From Propionigenium maris DSM 9537 (GTDB taxonomy: Bacteria; Fusobacteriota; Fusobacteriia; Fusobacteriales; Fusobacteriaceae), in contig NZ_BSDY01000003.1 in the NCBI RefSeq assembly GCF_027925155.1, positions 157,072-221,071 on the forward strand: a stretch of DNA of 64,000 nt. Reading direction: 5' to 3'. The position numbers and the translations under genes were made by a program. Every line of letters starts with the position of its first letter. Positions within the stretch are counted from its first letter, which is position 1. The notes beneath the pieces were generated by a model, which was not told the DNA's origin, did no database searches, and was given only the letters and a program-made list of their open reading frames with translations. Below, piece by piece: positions 7,804-16,485 of the stretch.

Positions 7804-8364
7804 CTATGCTATATGTGAGGAAAGGATCCTGACTCCCATCCCTATAAGGATTATTCCTCCAGCATATTCAGCTCTGTAGCCCAGGAGTTCACCTGCTTTA
7901 TTTCCTATATATACCCCCAGAGAGGAGATGATAAAGGTAATAACTCCTATTACAGTTACAGCTGAATATATATTTAGTCCTGGCAGCAGTGAAAAGGAGA
8001 ATCCCACAGCCAGAGCATCGATACTTGTAGCTATTCCAAGAACAATAATATTTGATGCTATGTCACACTTTCCCTCTGTCTCACACTTCTGAGACTCTCT
8101 GGCTTCCCAGAGCATCTTCCCACCTATAAATGTCAGGAGTCCAAAGGCTATCCAGTGATCATATCTAGCGATCTTATCGTAGAACAATCCTCCCACTCCC
8201 CAGCCAATAAGGGGCATAATTCCTTGGAAGAATCCAAAGATCAGGGCCACCCTCAATATATGCTTCACATGGATCCTCTTAAGGGCAAGACCTTCACTGA
8301 GGGAAACAGCAAAGGCATCCATAGCCAGTCCCACAGATATGAAAAATAGTGATGTAAAGTTCAT
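7804..8364 (-). CDS. mntP: Manganese efflux pump MntP
   Basis: 186 residues, the family length, with six transmembrane helices arranged as two DUF204 repeats. The conserved acidic motifs are present: GLAMDAFAVSLSEG in repeat 1 and ATSIDALAVGFSFS in repeat 2. It exports Mn2+ across the inner membrane. ATG is preceded by AGGAGGTTTTTT. A TATAAT hexamer lies about 45 bp upstream. I looked for the yybP-ykoY manganese riboswitch often found before mntP; the roughly 100-bp leader is too short and shows no such fold. Confidence 0.93.
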   Translation of the reverse strand: MNFTSLFFISVGLAMDAFAVSLSEGLALKRIHVKHILRVALIFGFFQGIMPLIGWGVGGLFYDKIARYDHWIAFGLLTFIGGKMLWEARESQKCETEGKCDIASNIIVLGIATSIDALAVGFSFSLLPGLNIYSAVTVIGVITFIISSLGVYIGNKAGELLGYRAEYAGGIILIGMGVRILSSHIA

Positions 8365-8484
8365 AAAAAACCTCCTGAAGAATTTTCTGCACAGAACATT
8401 ATATCACAGGAGCGGTCTGAAAGATATTTGAAAATAATCTATCTTTCATCTACCATCTCTATTGGATCACCTGCTGCCCACCCA

Positions 8485-10752
8485 TTAAAAATCATATCCC
8501 ATAAATACCAGGAAGAGGACTCCTCCAGTATCCACATCATTGGAGAGGATAAACTCCATGGGACCTACAGCGGTATCCCATCCGATACCTACCCCTACTC
8601 CGTGCTTCCTGTCATCCCACACATCTACATCCTCCTCAGAGGTAGAGAGCTGATTGCTGTCATAGGTTACAACATTGTATCTCAGGTTGAGGTATAGGCT
8701 AGTAGCCAGCCTATATCTTCCGTTGATTCCTGCCATATAGAACTCATCTGTATACTTTCTCATGGCGTTCATTCCGTAGAAGGAGAACTGATTTATCTTC
8801 CAGTTACTTCTCACTCCACCTACCTTTAAATATTCATTCTCTGGAACAGTGTCCCCAGAGATCTTCCCTCCAGAGGCAAAGATCTCAAAGTTTAACTTCT
8901 CTCCCACTCCCAGATACCTCTGAAGCTCAAATACCGGACCGTAGAAGTCGGCTTCATCTCCTCCCCCCTTGAAGTATTCAAGACGATTTTTCACTCCGCT
9001 GTTGGGGAAGTATGAGCTGTCCCTGCTGTCGGAGACTATGAAGACCTTACTCTTGTAGTAGTCCCACTTGGATTCTGGCTCAAAGGCCTTACTACCGCTC
9101 TCATACTTATTGTTTACCTTGTTGTACCCGACCTGAGCTCCGATTACATAGGAGCTGAAGAGAACACTTCCCAGTGTTCCGTCGATATAGAGGTTGTAGT
9201 TGTTGTACTCCCCTATCTGATCGCTCTTATCGTAGATAAAGAGGGGGTTGGTTGTAAATCCCAATCCGAGGGATCCCAGGTACTGGGTTTCCCTCAGCCT
9301 ATATCCCGTATAGCTTCTAAACTCCAGCTTTGGATACTTGGAGGCTTCACCTCTAACAGTGTAGTCCGTATCAAAGACTCCGTACCTGGTACGGTCAGCA
9401 GCAACTCCCAGGGCTGCACCAAAATCGGAGCTGTAGTTAAGCCCTGCCCTCACGTGCCTGGCCTCCCTCTCCTGTACCTCAAGCATAAGCTTGTTATCCT
9501 CTATGGTGTAAAAAAATCTGCTGATTATGAGCTGAGCCTTGAGCTTATCCATCCAGAGCTTTATCTCCTCCTGGGAGTATTCTCCAGGAACTTCCTTTCC
9601 AGAGAAGGCCAGTGCCTTCTCCTCTGTAAAGACCTTGTTCCCTGTGAGGACTACCTCATCTATCTCTATACTCTTCCTCTCTGGAAGCTCACTTCTCCTG
9701 CCTTGCTTACCTCCTAGCTTCGTGAGCTCCTCCTCATACTTTCTGGCCTCTGCCTCTCCCTTCCTTATTAGTTCCTCCAGACCTGTAAAGTCTGCTGTAG
9801 AGTGATCCTTTACGTCGGGAACGATGAGTATATCAGCCAGCTCGCTGGCCAGCTTAAACTGCTCCTCACTCCTGTAGGTAGTCATCTTGTCTATTACCTC
9901 AAGGAGGGTGGAGTCATCTGTAATCACAGTGGCATCTGCAGTTATATCCACGGCAATGACTATATCCGCACCCATCTCTATGACCTCCTGAACAGGGAGG
10001 TTCTGTACAAGTCCACCGTCCACATAGAACTCTCCTCCCTCCTCTACAGGATCGAGGATGGTAGGGATAGCCATACTCATAAAGGCTGCCTTTGCCAGAT
10101 CTCCCTCTCCCACAACATACCTTTCTCCTGTATTCAGGTTGGTGGCCACAGCCCTGTATGGAATTGGCAGATCATCAAAATCAGTTATACCCTCGGTACG
10201 CCAGAGAAGGGATTTAAGCTTCAGGTAGAAATCCGTTCCGGTAAAAACCCCCTTGGGAAACTTCAGGTTAAAATCTTCATCTATCCCCATGGAAAGAAAG
10301 TACTTCTCATGCTGTCCCTTGGCAACTATTGAGGAGTGCTCCCTGGCCAGCTGATCCCCCTTGAAGGAATCCCAGTCCATGGTGAGGATTATCTCCTCCA
10401 TCTCATCGGGGGTATATCCAGATGTATACAAGGCTCCAACTATACTTCCAAAACTGGTTCCAGTTATATAATCTATGGGGATCCCATACTCCTCCAGTAC
10501 CCTTATTACTCCCACATGGGCAGCTCCCTTTGCTCCCCCGCCGCTCAGTACCAGTCCTATCTTAGGCCGGCTTTTATTCAGCCTAATGCTGCTGCTTATC
10601 TCCTCTCTCAGGAGCCTCAGCTCCTGCAGCTCACCTTCCAGCTTTTCTATACGCAGATCAACTGCCTCCAGCTGTGCCTGTTCATCCTTCACCTGGGCAA
10701 AGGAAAATAAAAAAATAATATTAAATACTAGGAGTACTGCCACTCTTCGCAT
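8485..10752 (-). CDS. fplA: FplA-like patatin phospholipase autotransporter (type Vd)
   Basis: 755 residues: signal peptide (to about 20), coiled coil (about 24-57), patatin domain (about 64-265), POTRA-like domain (about 360-430) and a C-terminal 16-strand BamA/Omp85 beta-barrel ending in Phe. Patatin motifs are intact: oxyanion GGGAKGAAHVG, nucleophile Ser100 in GTSFG and catalytic Asp in VDGGLVQNLPV. Length and domain order match FplA of Fusobacterium nucleatum, a surface phospholipase A1/A2 that can be shed. It should sit in the outer membrane with the lipase exposed. ATG follows AAGGAGGGAG. It is monocistronic, separated from mntP by 120 bp. Confidence 0.92.
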   Translation of the reverse strand: MRRVAVLLVFNIIFLFSFAQVKDEQAQLEAVDLRIEKLEGELQELRLLREEISSSIRLNKSRPKIGLVLSGGGAKGAAHVGVIRVLEEYGIPIDYITGTSFGSIVGALYTSGYTPDEMEEIILTMDWDSFKGDQLAREHSSIVAKGQHEKYFLSMGIDEDFNLKFPKGVFTGTDFYLKLKSLLWRTEGITDFDDLPIPYRAVATNLNTGERYVVGEGDLAKAAFMSMAIPTILDPVEEGGEFYVDGGLVQNLPVQEVIEMGADIVIAVDITADATVITDDSTLLEVIDKMTTYRSEEQFKLASELADILIVPDVKDHSTADFTGLEELIRKGEAEARKYEEELTKLGGKQGRRSELPERKSIEIDEVVLTGNKVFTEEKALAFSGKEVPGEYSQEEIKLWMDKLKAQLIISRFFYTIEDNKLMLEVQEREARHVRAGLNYSSDFGAALGVAADRTRYGVFDTDYTVRGEASKYPKLEFRSYTGYRLRETQYLGSLGLGFTTNPLFIYDKSDQIGEYNNYNLYIDGTLGSVLFSSYVIGAQVGYNKVNNKYESGSKAFEPESKWDYYKSKVFIVSDSRDSSYFPNSGVKNRLEYFKGGGDEADFYGPVFELQRYLGVGEKLNFEIFASGGKISGDTVPENEYLKVGGVRSNWKINQFSFYGMNAMRKYTDEFYMAGINGRYRLATSLYLNLRYNVVTYDSNQLSTSEEDVDVWDDRKHGVGVGIGWDTAVGPMEFILSNDVDTGGVLFLVFMGYDF

Positions 10753-11014
10753 AATACTCTCCCTCCTTCAGACCTTATCTCATTTAGAATATACTATAGA
10801 TAGGGAAAATTTCCTAAATATATTGATATAAAGTTATTAAAATAATAGTATGGTAATCCTCCTGATTGAGATATAGTCTCCACCGATTATTTTTTACCTC
10901 CTCCCATATGGCTTTATAATCCGAGGGGAAATTTTATTGAGAGATCGATAACTTTAAAGGTTTTTTCTCTACACTTCCAATATTATATTTAAAGGAAACA
11001 GGGGAGGGAGGGCT

Positions 11015-11356
11015 ATGAGGAATTTTCAGAAGGGCATAAGAAGAAGGGTCAAGAGGGAAACCTCTGCAGAGAGACTTCTGGAGAGGGAGTTGAGGAAGGT
11101 CTTGGGGGAGGGAGAGGTCATCAAGCAGTCTCCCATAGGTCCCTATATAGCGGATTTTTATCTACCAACTCCCAGAATTGTGGTAGAGGCAGATGGCAGG
11201 CAGCACTACACTGAAAGGGGACTTAAGCATGACAGGGAAAGGGGAGAGTATTTAGAGGAGCTGGGTATCAGAACTATGAGGTTTTCCAATAGGGAGATAA
11301 TAGAGAGCACCGAGGAGGTTATTTTAAAGATAGTTAAAGCTGTTGAAGAATCCTGA
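11015..11356 (+). CDS. DUF559-domain endonuclease-like protein
   Basis: 113 residues of the DUF559 family, related to very-short-patch-repair (Vsr) endonucleases and the restriction endonuclease fold. Visible core: N-terminal SAERLLERELRK helix, IADFYLPTPRIVVEADGRQH with the Asp/Glu catalytic residues, and RTMRFSNREI. ATG is preceded by GGGGAGGGAGGGCT. No methyltransferase or MutL neighbour is present. Function in DNA repair or mobile-element biology is only suggested by the fold. Confidence 0.82.
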   Translation: MRNFQKGIRRRVKRETSAERLLERELRKVLGEGEVIKQSPIGPYIADFYLPTPRIVVEADGRQHYTERGLKHDRERGEYLEELGIRTMRFSNREIIESTEEVILKIVKAVEES

Positions 11357-11680
11357 TCCTTTAATTTATATTTAAAAGTGTCCGAAGTAGCTGCTATGAC
11401 TTTTTACTTCAAATCTTAACTAAACCGTCCAACAGACTAAGTTGCTGAAAATCAATGAAGATTTATCTGATTATGATTGTCAGTACTCAGACTTCTTCAG
11501 AAGCTCTGAGTTTTCTTAATTTACCAATATCTTGTAACTCTTAATAAGAAAGATTAGAGCTCTCAAAGGTCGTATATTAATATCCTGCTTATTAGACATT
11601 ACGTAGGACTAGATTTTCTTTGGTTACTTTCTTACATCATGATAAGAAAGTAACACCATTAAATAGTTTATCTTCATACT
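11357..11680. other. Intergenic region, no gene
   Basis: About 325 bp with no credible coding region. It contains a 12-bp perfect inverted repeat at 11623-11654 (see that entry) and otherwise AT-rich sequence. Confidence 0.6.
11611..11654. repeat. Dispersed hairpin element (TTTTCTTTGGTTACTTTCTTA type)
   Basis: GTTACTTTCTTA (11623-11634) and TAAGAAAGTAAC (11643-11654) form a perfect 12-bp stem around an 8-nt loop, preceded by TTTTCTTTG. A similar element with TTTTCTTGGTTCGTTCTTTG lies at 16441-16478. There is no T tract, so it is not a standard terminator. Confidence 0.5.
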
Positions 11681-11711
11681 AAAAAAGGGTCCTTTCTAGG
11701 ACCTTTTTTTA
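11681..11711. terminator. Intrinsic terminator of the asparaginase transcript
   Basis: AAAAAAGGGTCCT-TTCT-AGGACCTTTTTTT stem with A and T tracts on both sides, 10 bp after the ansA stop codon. Confidence 0.9.
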
Positions 11712-11721
11712 GTTGTTACTA

Positions 11722-13134
11722 TTAATTTTCAGAGTAGATGGAGAATGTTATAGATCCCCACTCTATCTTCCTGTCTGCCTTTAATCTTACTCTTATGGCC
11801 TCACAGTTGTCCACAAGCTTCTTGGTACAGTGATTGAAGCTCACGAGAATGTCATCTCCCAGATTATCCCTCGTCCTTCTTATCTCCTTGTGAGATCTGA
11901 AGTTTCTCAGGTTTTCCACTGGGATATCCCCTTCCAGCTCTATAGTGAGTCTTACGTCGGTAACCTCCTCCTCCAGAGGTACTATTCCCTTGACCCTTAT
12001 GGAAGCCTCTACCAGATCATCCCCTACAATGCTCTTGGGGATATCAAAGGTAAAGGAACACTCCTCCTCCCTCTGGGTATGACTGTGCTCAAACTTATAA
12101 TGGTTCAGAGTCTGCTCTCCACAGATATCTATCTGAAGCTGCCTCTTTACCTCCTCTACATCCTGAGTCTTCCCCAGAAGATGCATAAGCTTGGCTATAG
12201 CCGCTTCAGGAGTGAGATCCAGTCCGCTTACAACCCCTGCATCTAGAAGTCTGGCGCTGGCCTCATAGAGCCCCATCTTCACCCTTCCTGTGGTACACTG
12301 GGTAATATTCAATACCACTATACCCTTGGAGGTGATATATTCAATGACCTCGATAAACTCATCGCTTGTAGGGGCATTTCCATTTCCATAGGTCTTCAGG
12401 ATTACTCCCCTTATATCCTCATTATTTTCAAAGATCTTCTTAATATAATTTGGCTTTAAGCCAGGGAAGATCTCTATGACAACCACCCTGTCCTCTAAAG
12501 AGGTGTCTATATGAAAGCCTTCGCTGCTCGGAGCAAGAATCCTGTTCTTCCTGATTTTCAGGTCTCCCCCTGCTTCCCCCAGACTTGGATAGTTGGGCGA
12601 GGAAAAGCCAAAGTAGTTGGTGGCATCCATCTTCCTGACCCTGTTTCCCCTTAAAAGAGTATCCCTGAAGAAGATACAAACCTCCGGCACCACACGGGCA
12701 CCGTAGAGTTCATTTCCAGCTATCTGTATAGCCGTAACAAGGTTTTGAAGGGCATCACTCCTTGGACTCTGAAGAGGTACCTGTGATCCTGTAAGGACCA
12801 CAGGTTTATCTAGATTCTTCAACATAAAGGAGAGAGCCGAAGAGGTAAATGCCATGGTATCCGTCCCGTGGAGCACTACAAAGCCCCTATAGGTATCATA
12901 GTTTTCAGCTATTACCTCAGCTATCCTTCCCCAGCTCTCAGGATGCATATCCGAGGAATCTATTAGGGGAGTAAACTGGTAGTAGTCTGTAGAAAACTTA
13001 TTTAATATGGGATGCTCCTTGGCTATCTCATGCCAGTTTTCAGCTGGTCTAAGTGGGCTCAGGGGATTTCCCGCCTCACTGTTAACCATTCCAATTGTTC
13101 CACCTGTATTTATTATAAGAACCTTATCTAACAT
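11722..13134 (-). CDS. ansA: L-asparaginase with extra C-terminal domain
   Basis: 470 residues from ATG 13134, which follows TTAGGAGGAGAG; a longer frame to 13155 lacks a good site. Residues 1 to about 340 form a type I asparaginase: NTGGTIG with nucleophile Thr10, LHGTDTMAFTSSAL with the second Thr-Asp pair, and GSQVPLQSPRSDA. It converts asparagine to aspartate and ammonia in the cytosol (no signal peptide). About 125 further residues follow, predicted beta-rich (TFDIPKSIVGDDLVEASIRV onward), absent from usual 330-residue enzymes. It is the last gene of the aminotransferase/decarboxylase group on this strand and feeds aspartate to the cluster. Confidence 0.9.
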   Translation of the reverse strand: MLDKVLIINTGGTIGMVNSEAGNPLSPLRPAENWHEIAKEHPILNKFSTDYYQFTPLIDSSDMHPESWGRIAEVIAENYDTYRGFVVLHGTDTMAFTSSALSFMLKNLDKPVVLTGSQVPLQSPRSDALQNLVTAIQIAGNELYGARVVPEVCIFFRDTLLRGNRVRKMDATNYFGFSSPNYPSLGEAGGDLKIRKNRILAPSSEGFHIDTSLEDRVVVIEIFPGLKPNYIKKIFENNEDIRGVILKTYGNGNAPTSDEFIEVIEYITSKGIVVLNITQCTTGRVKMGLYEASARLLDAGVVSGLDLTPEAAIAKLMHLLGKTQDVEEVKRQLQIDICGEQTLNHYKFEHSHTQREEECSFTFDIPKSIVGDDLVEASIRVKGIVPLEEEVTDVRLTIELEGDIPVENLRNFRSHKEIRRTRDNLGDDILVSFNHCTKKLVDNCEAIRVRLKADRKIEWGSITFSIYSEN

Positions 13135-13159
13135 CTCTCCTCCTAAGTTGTTCATCCTT

Positions 13160-14281
13160 CTATTTCATCTCAGCCTTCATCTCATCGATTACTATCTTCA
13201 TCTTAGAGATAAGGAAGTCGATATCGCTCTTCTCATACTTTCCTATATTTCCTACTCTCAGCATATGCGGCTGAAGGTGTCCATATCCTCCTGCAATTGT
13301 AATGTTGTGCTCCTCTGAAAGCTTCTTTCTCAGGTCGTTACAAGGAATTCCCTCGATTCCCCATACTGGCACCACTGTATTGGATCTTGTATCCTCATCC
13401 TCAACAAATAATCTGAATCCAAGGTTTATAAGCTCAGACTCTATATACTCTCTCAGCATCTTGTGGTGAGCTGTCATCCCCTCTATAGTCTTCCCTAACA
13501 GGTAGTCACATGCATAGTCCGTTGCTATTACAAGGTTAACTGCTGGTGTCTGTGGGTGTCTTCCCTGCTCCAGGAAATCAAAGTATCTCTGAAAGTCAAA
13601 GTAGAACTTAGGAAGATCAGATGTCTCCATAGCCTTCTTAGCCTTCTCAGACAGGGCAAAGTAGATAAGTCCAGGAGGAAGTAGGAATCCCTTCTGGCTG
13701 GCAGCCACTGCACAGTCGATCCCCCACTCATCAAACTTAAACTCATTTACAATAAGTCCGCTTATTGCATCTACAATAAGAAGCATATCTGTATCTCTTG
13801 TAAGCTCTCCTAGAGGTCTTACATCGTTAAGTACCCCAGTAGATGTTTCCGAGTGGTTTACGATAATTCCCCTTACATCGCTGTTTTCAGCTAGTGCCTT
13901 CTTTACATCCTCTAGCTTATATGCCTGTCCCCACTCATACTTTAGCTCCACTACATCCAGCCCGTAAGCATTACATATCTGTACATATCTGTTTCCAAAG
14001 TTTCCAGTATTAAGTACTATTACCTTATCTCCCCTTGAGAAGAAGTTTATTACAGATGTCTCCATCCCTGCACTTCCAGTTGCAGTTGTAGATAGTACAT
14101 ACTTTTCAGTTTTAAATACCTTCTTCAACTTGTCTGTAACTCCCCACAGTAGCTCAGCGTACTCTGGAGTTACGTGGTGGATAAGATCTCTCGCTACCTC
14201 TCTTCTGATATCCTCAGGTACATTTGTTGGCCCTGGGGCAAAAAGGTGTTTCTCACTTTTAGGTATTGTTAATTCAGACAT
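13160..14281 (-). CDS. Class V PLP-dependent aminotransferase
   Basis: 373 residues, fold type I, class V, of the serine-pyruvate/alanine-glyoxylate group. Family features: LFAPGPTNVPEDI near the N terminus, TATGSAGMET, LLIVDAISGL with the PLP-ring Asp, and the Schiff-base Lys in AASQKGFLLPPG. The amino donor cannot be fixed by sequence; class V enzymes of this type can act on alanine, serine or aspartate. Its place between asparaginase and the oxaloacetate decarboxylase genes makes aspartate-to-oxaloacetate transamination an attractive inference. ATG follows ATGGAGGGTTTACC; asparaginase starts 26 bp after its stop codon. Confidence 0.88.
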   Translation of the reverse strand: MSELTIPKSEKHLFAPGPTNVPEDIRREVARDLIHHVTPEYAELLWGVTDKLKKVFKTEKYVLSTTATGSAGMETSVINFFSRGDKVIVLNTGNFGNRYVQICNAYGLDVVELKYEWGQAYKLEDVKKALAENSDVRGIIVNHSETSTGVLNDVRPLGELTRDTDMLLIVDAISGLIVNEFKFDEWGIDCAVAASQKGFLLPPGLIYFALSEKAKKAMETSDLPKFYFDFQRYFDFLEQGRHPQTPAVNLVIATDYACDYLLGKTIEGMTAHHKMLREYIESELINLGFRLFVEDEDTRSNTVVPVWGIEGIPCNDLRKKLSEEHNITIAGGYGHLQPHMLRVGNIGKYEKSDIDFLISKMKIVIDEMKAEMK

Positions 14282-14419
14282 GGTAAACCCTCCATTTTAA
14301 TTTTATTTTTTGTAATGCTTTACTTTATATCTCTACAGAGTTGAAGAATAAACAGATATTGATTTAGAAATATCTGTTTAACCCCACTCCCTTTAAAATC
14401 AACTTACTTTAAAAAACTC

Positions 14420-15529
14420 TTAGAATACATTTAGAAGTACACCGGCTGCCACTGCAGATCCGATTACCCCTGCTACATTTGGTCCCATTGCGTGCATAAG
14501 AAGGAAGTTGTGAGGATTCTCATCCTGTCCCACCTTCTGTACTACTCTGGCTGCCATAGGTACTGCTGACACTCCCGCTGCTCCAATCATAGGGTTGATC
14601 TTTCCTCCAGTCGCTTTACACATTACCTTACCAAACAACACCCCGCTGGCTGTTCCTATAGAGAAGGCTGCAAGTCCAAGAGCTGTTATCTTCATCGTCT
14701 GTGGATTCAGGAAGGATTCAGCGTTAGCTGTAGCTCCAACTGTAATCCCCAGTAGAATAGTTACTATATACATAAGCGAATTTGTTGCTGCATCCACAAG
14801 CTTTGGTACCATTCCAGATTCCTTGATCAGGTTACCAAACATAAGCATTCCAACAAGCGGTGCCGCTGTAGGTAGTAGCATTACCACTAGGATAGTTACA
14901 ATAATAGGAAAGGCTATCTTCTCATTCTTACTCACGTGCCTTGCCTGCTCCATCTTGATCTCTCTCTCCTCCTTAGTGGTAAGAGCCTTGATGATCGGCG
15001 GCTGGATAATTGGTACCAGGGCCATATATGAGTAGGCTGCCAGAGCTATTGGTCCCAGTAGCTGCGGCGCTAGCTGTGAAGTCAGGTAGATAGCTGTAGG
15101 TCCGTCTGCTCCTCCGATGATACCGATGGAAGCTGCTTCCGGTCCTAGGAATCCCATTGCGATAGCTCCAAGGAATGCAAAGAAGATTCCAAACTGTGCT
15201 GCTGCTCCAAGTAAGATACTCTTAGGGTTTGCTATAAGTGGTCCGAAGTCTGTACTTGCTCCCACACAAAGGAAGATAAGAGGAGGATATACTCCATACT
15301 TAGTTCCCTGATACAGATAATAAAATAGTCCGCCCTTTTCCATCAATCCTCCCCCAGGAAGGTTAACCAGTAACATTCCAAAGGCAATTGGGATCAACAG
15401 GTATGGCTCATATCCCTTTTTTACTGCTAGGTACAGGAACCCGCATGCAATAAGCATCATGATTACCTGCTGAATGGATAAAAGGGAAAATCCTGTACTG
15501 CTCATAAACTGAGCTATAATCTCTAACAT
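14420..15529 (-). CDS. oadB: Na+-translocating decarboxylase beta subunit
   Basis: 369 residues, a very hydrophobic integral membrane protein of the OadB/MmdB/GcdB family. Diagnostic sequences are GGLMEKGG near the N terminus, IGIIGGADGPTAIYLTSQLAP with the essential Asp, and a C-terminal GPNVAGVIGSAVAAGV. It decarboxylates carboxybiotin and pumps Na+ outward. ATG follows TAGGATAGGAGGAAAGC, and the gene starts 10 bp after the biotin-carrier gene. The shortened length (about 370, against 430 for enterobacterial OadB) is common in anaerobes. Beta alone does not separate oxaloacetate, methylmalonyl-CoA and glutaconyl-CoA decarboxylases; the alpha subunit at 16486 does. Confidence 0.92.
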   Translation of the reverse strand: MLEIIAQFMSSTGFSLLSIQQVIMMLIACGFLYLAVKKGYEPYLLIPIAFGMLLVNLPGGGLMEKGGLFYYLYQGTKYGVYPPLIFLCVGASTDFGPLIANPKSILLGAAAQFGIFFAFLGAIAMGFLGPEAASIGIIGGADGPTAIYLTSQLAPQLLGPIALAAYSYMALVPIIQPPIIKALTTKEEREIKMEQARHVSKNEKIAFPIIVTILVVMLLPTAAPLVGMLMFGNLIKESGMVPKLVDAATNSLMYIVTILLGITVGATANAESFLNPQTMKITALGLAAFSIGTASGVLFGKVMCKATGGKINPMIGAAGVSAVPMAARVVQKVGQDENPHNFLLMHAMGPNVAGVIGSAVAAGVLLNVF

Positions 15530-15539
15530 TGCTTTCCTC

Positions 15540-15902
15540 CTATCCTAAAGATACTATTGCATCTCCTAAGTTTACTGCTGCTCCCTTTCCTACGTGGATC
15601 TCAGTTACAGTTCCCGCATCTGGAGCCAGGATCTCAGTCTCCATCTTCATAGCTTCCAGTACTGCCACAAGCTGTCCCTTAGCTACAGAGTCCCCTACTC
15701 TTACCTTAATGTCCACAATAGTTCCAGGCATTGGAGCTGTTACAGTCTCTCCCCCTACCATAGATTTCTTTGGAGTAGCTGGTGCCGGTGTCGTTTCTCC
15801 TAGGGTTGCAGGAGCTTCCACAGTCCCCTCTACAGTAGTTACCTCCTGTAACTCCACCTCATATGCCTTTCCATTTACCTTTATCTTATAGATCTTCTTC
15901 AT
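15540..15902 (-). CDS. Biotin carboxyl carrier subunit of the decarboxylase
   Basis: 120 residues: an N-terminal segment, a Pro/Ala-rich flexible linker (about 30-46) and a C-terminal biotinyl domain. The biotinylation site is Lys86 in EAMKMETE. It carries CO2 from the carboxyltransferase (alpha) to the membrane beta subunit. In many enterobacteria this domain is fused to the alpha chain; here it is a separate gene. ATG follows AACGGAGG. Located between gamma and beta genes. Confidence 0.93.
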   Translation of the reverse strand: MKKIYKIKVNGKAYEVELQEVTTVEGTVEAPATLGETTPAPATPKKSMVGGETVTAPMPGTIVDIKVRVGDSVAKGQLVAVLEAMKMETEILAPDAGTVTEIHVGKGAAVNLGDAIVSLG

Positions 15903-15918
15903 CTCTTATAATCCTCCG

Positions 15919-16236
15919 TTAAAGCTTCGTTATTCTTGTTATCCTATAGTTTGTATCCTTATTCTCTCCTGCTGCTTCCATGGATGCCACAAGGGCTGCT
16001 ACCATCATATCCTCATCGGCTTCCAGCTCGGCCCAGTCCACTCCTGCCGTCTCCACTGCTGGTACTTTTTGCACTGGAGCTGCCGGCTTTGTATCTGATT
16101 TCTTCTCCCCATGGGGAATGTGTCTGAACAGCTCTAAGGTTACCGATATGGCAAAGAGCAGTATAAATACTATACCCATGGCTATTGCTGTAAGCTGTAG
16201 ACCCTCTGCAAAGGTCATTTGCTCTTGAAATATCAA
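15919..16236 (-). CDS. oadG: Decarboxylase gamma subunit (OadG type)
   Basis: 105 residues: a short N terminus, one transmembrane helix (about 13-35) and a charged, Pro/Ala-rich cytosolic tail, then a conserved C-terminal AALVASMEAA and YRITRITKL segment. This matches OadG/MmdD, which holds alpha and beta together. The start is TTG at 16236, 7 nt after AAGGAGG; an in-frame ATG at 16218 is less well placed. First gene of a gamma, biotin carrier, beta, aminotransferase, asparaginase run. Confidence 0.85.
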   Translation of the reverse strand: MIFQEQMTFAEGLQLTAIAMGIVFILLFAISVTLELFRHIPHGEKKSDTKPAAPVQKVPAVETAGVDWAELEADEDMMVAALVASMEAAGENKDTNYRITRITKL

Positions 16237-16448
16237 GTTATTTCCTCCTTTTTCTTCTTCTTACAATGTCACACTAATGTCTATTTGAGATTTTTATCTG
16301 CCTTTAACAGTCGACGGTACTTTGATCAAGAGCGTTTTCTCAGCCGTTAAACAATTTAAGTTTCTGACCGAAGGAAAGACTGTAGCTCATAAAGGCGATA
16401 AAATTAATATTTAGCCATTAAGACATTGTTAAAGGATCTCTTTTCTTG

Positions 16449-16478
16449 GTTCGTTCTTTGGAGAAGCAAAGAATGAAC
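16449..16478. repeat. Hairpin element between oadA and oadG
   Basis: GTTCGTTCTTTG-GAGAAG-CAAAGAATGAAC: a 12-bp stem with one G-T wobble pair. The preceding TTTTCTTG matches the element at 11611. No T run follows. Confidence 0.5.
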
Positions 16479-16485
16479 TAAATTA

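Noticed and set aside
8365-8460. Possible yybP-ykoY manganese riboswitch before mntP
   Set aside because: The leader is about 100 nt or shorter with no matching stems or conserved loops; only a -10 hexamer and a ribosome binding site were seen.
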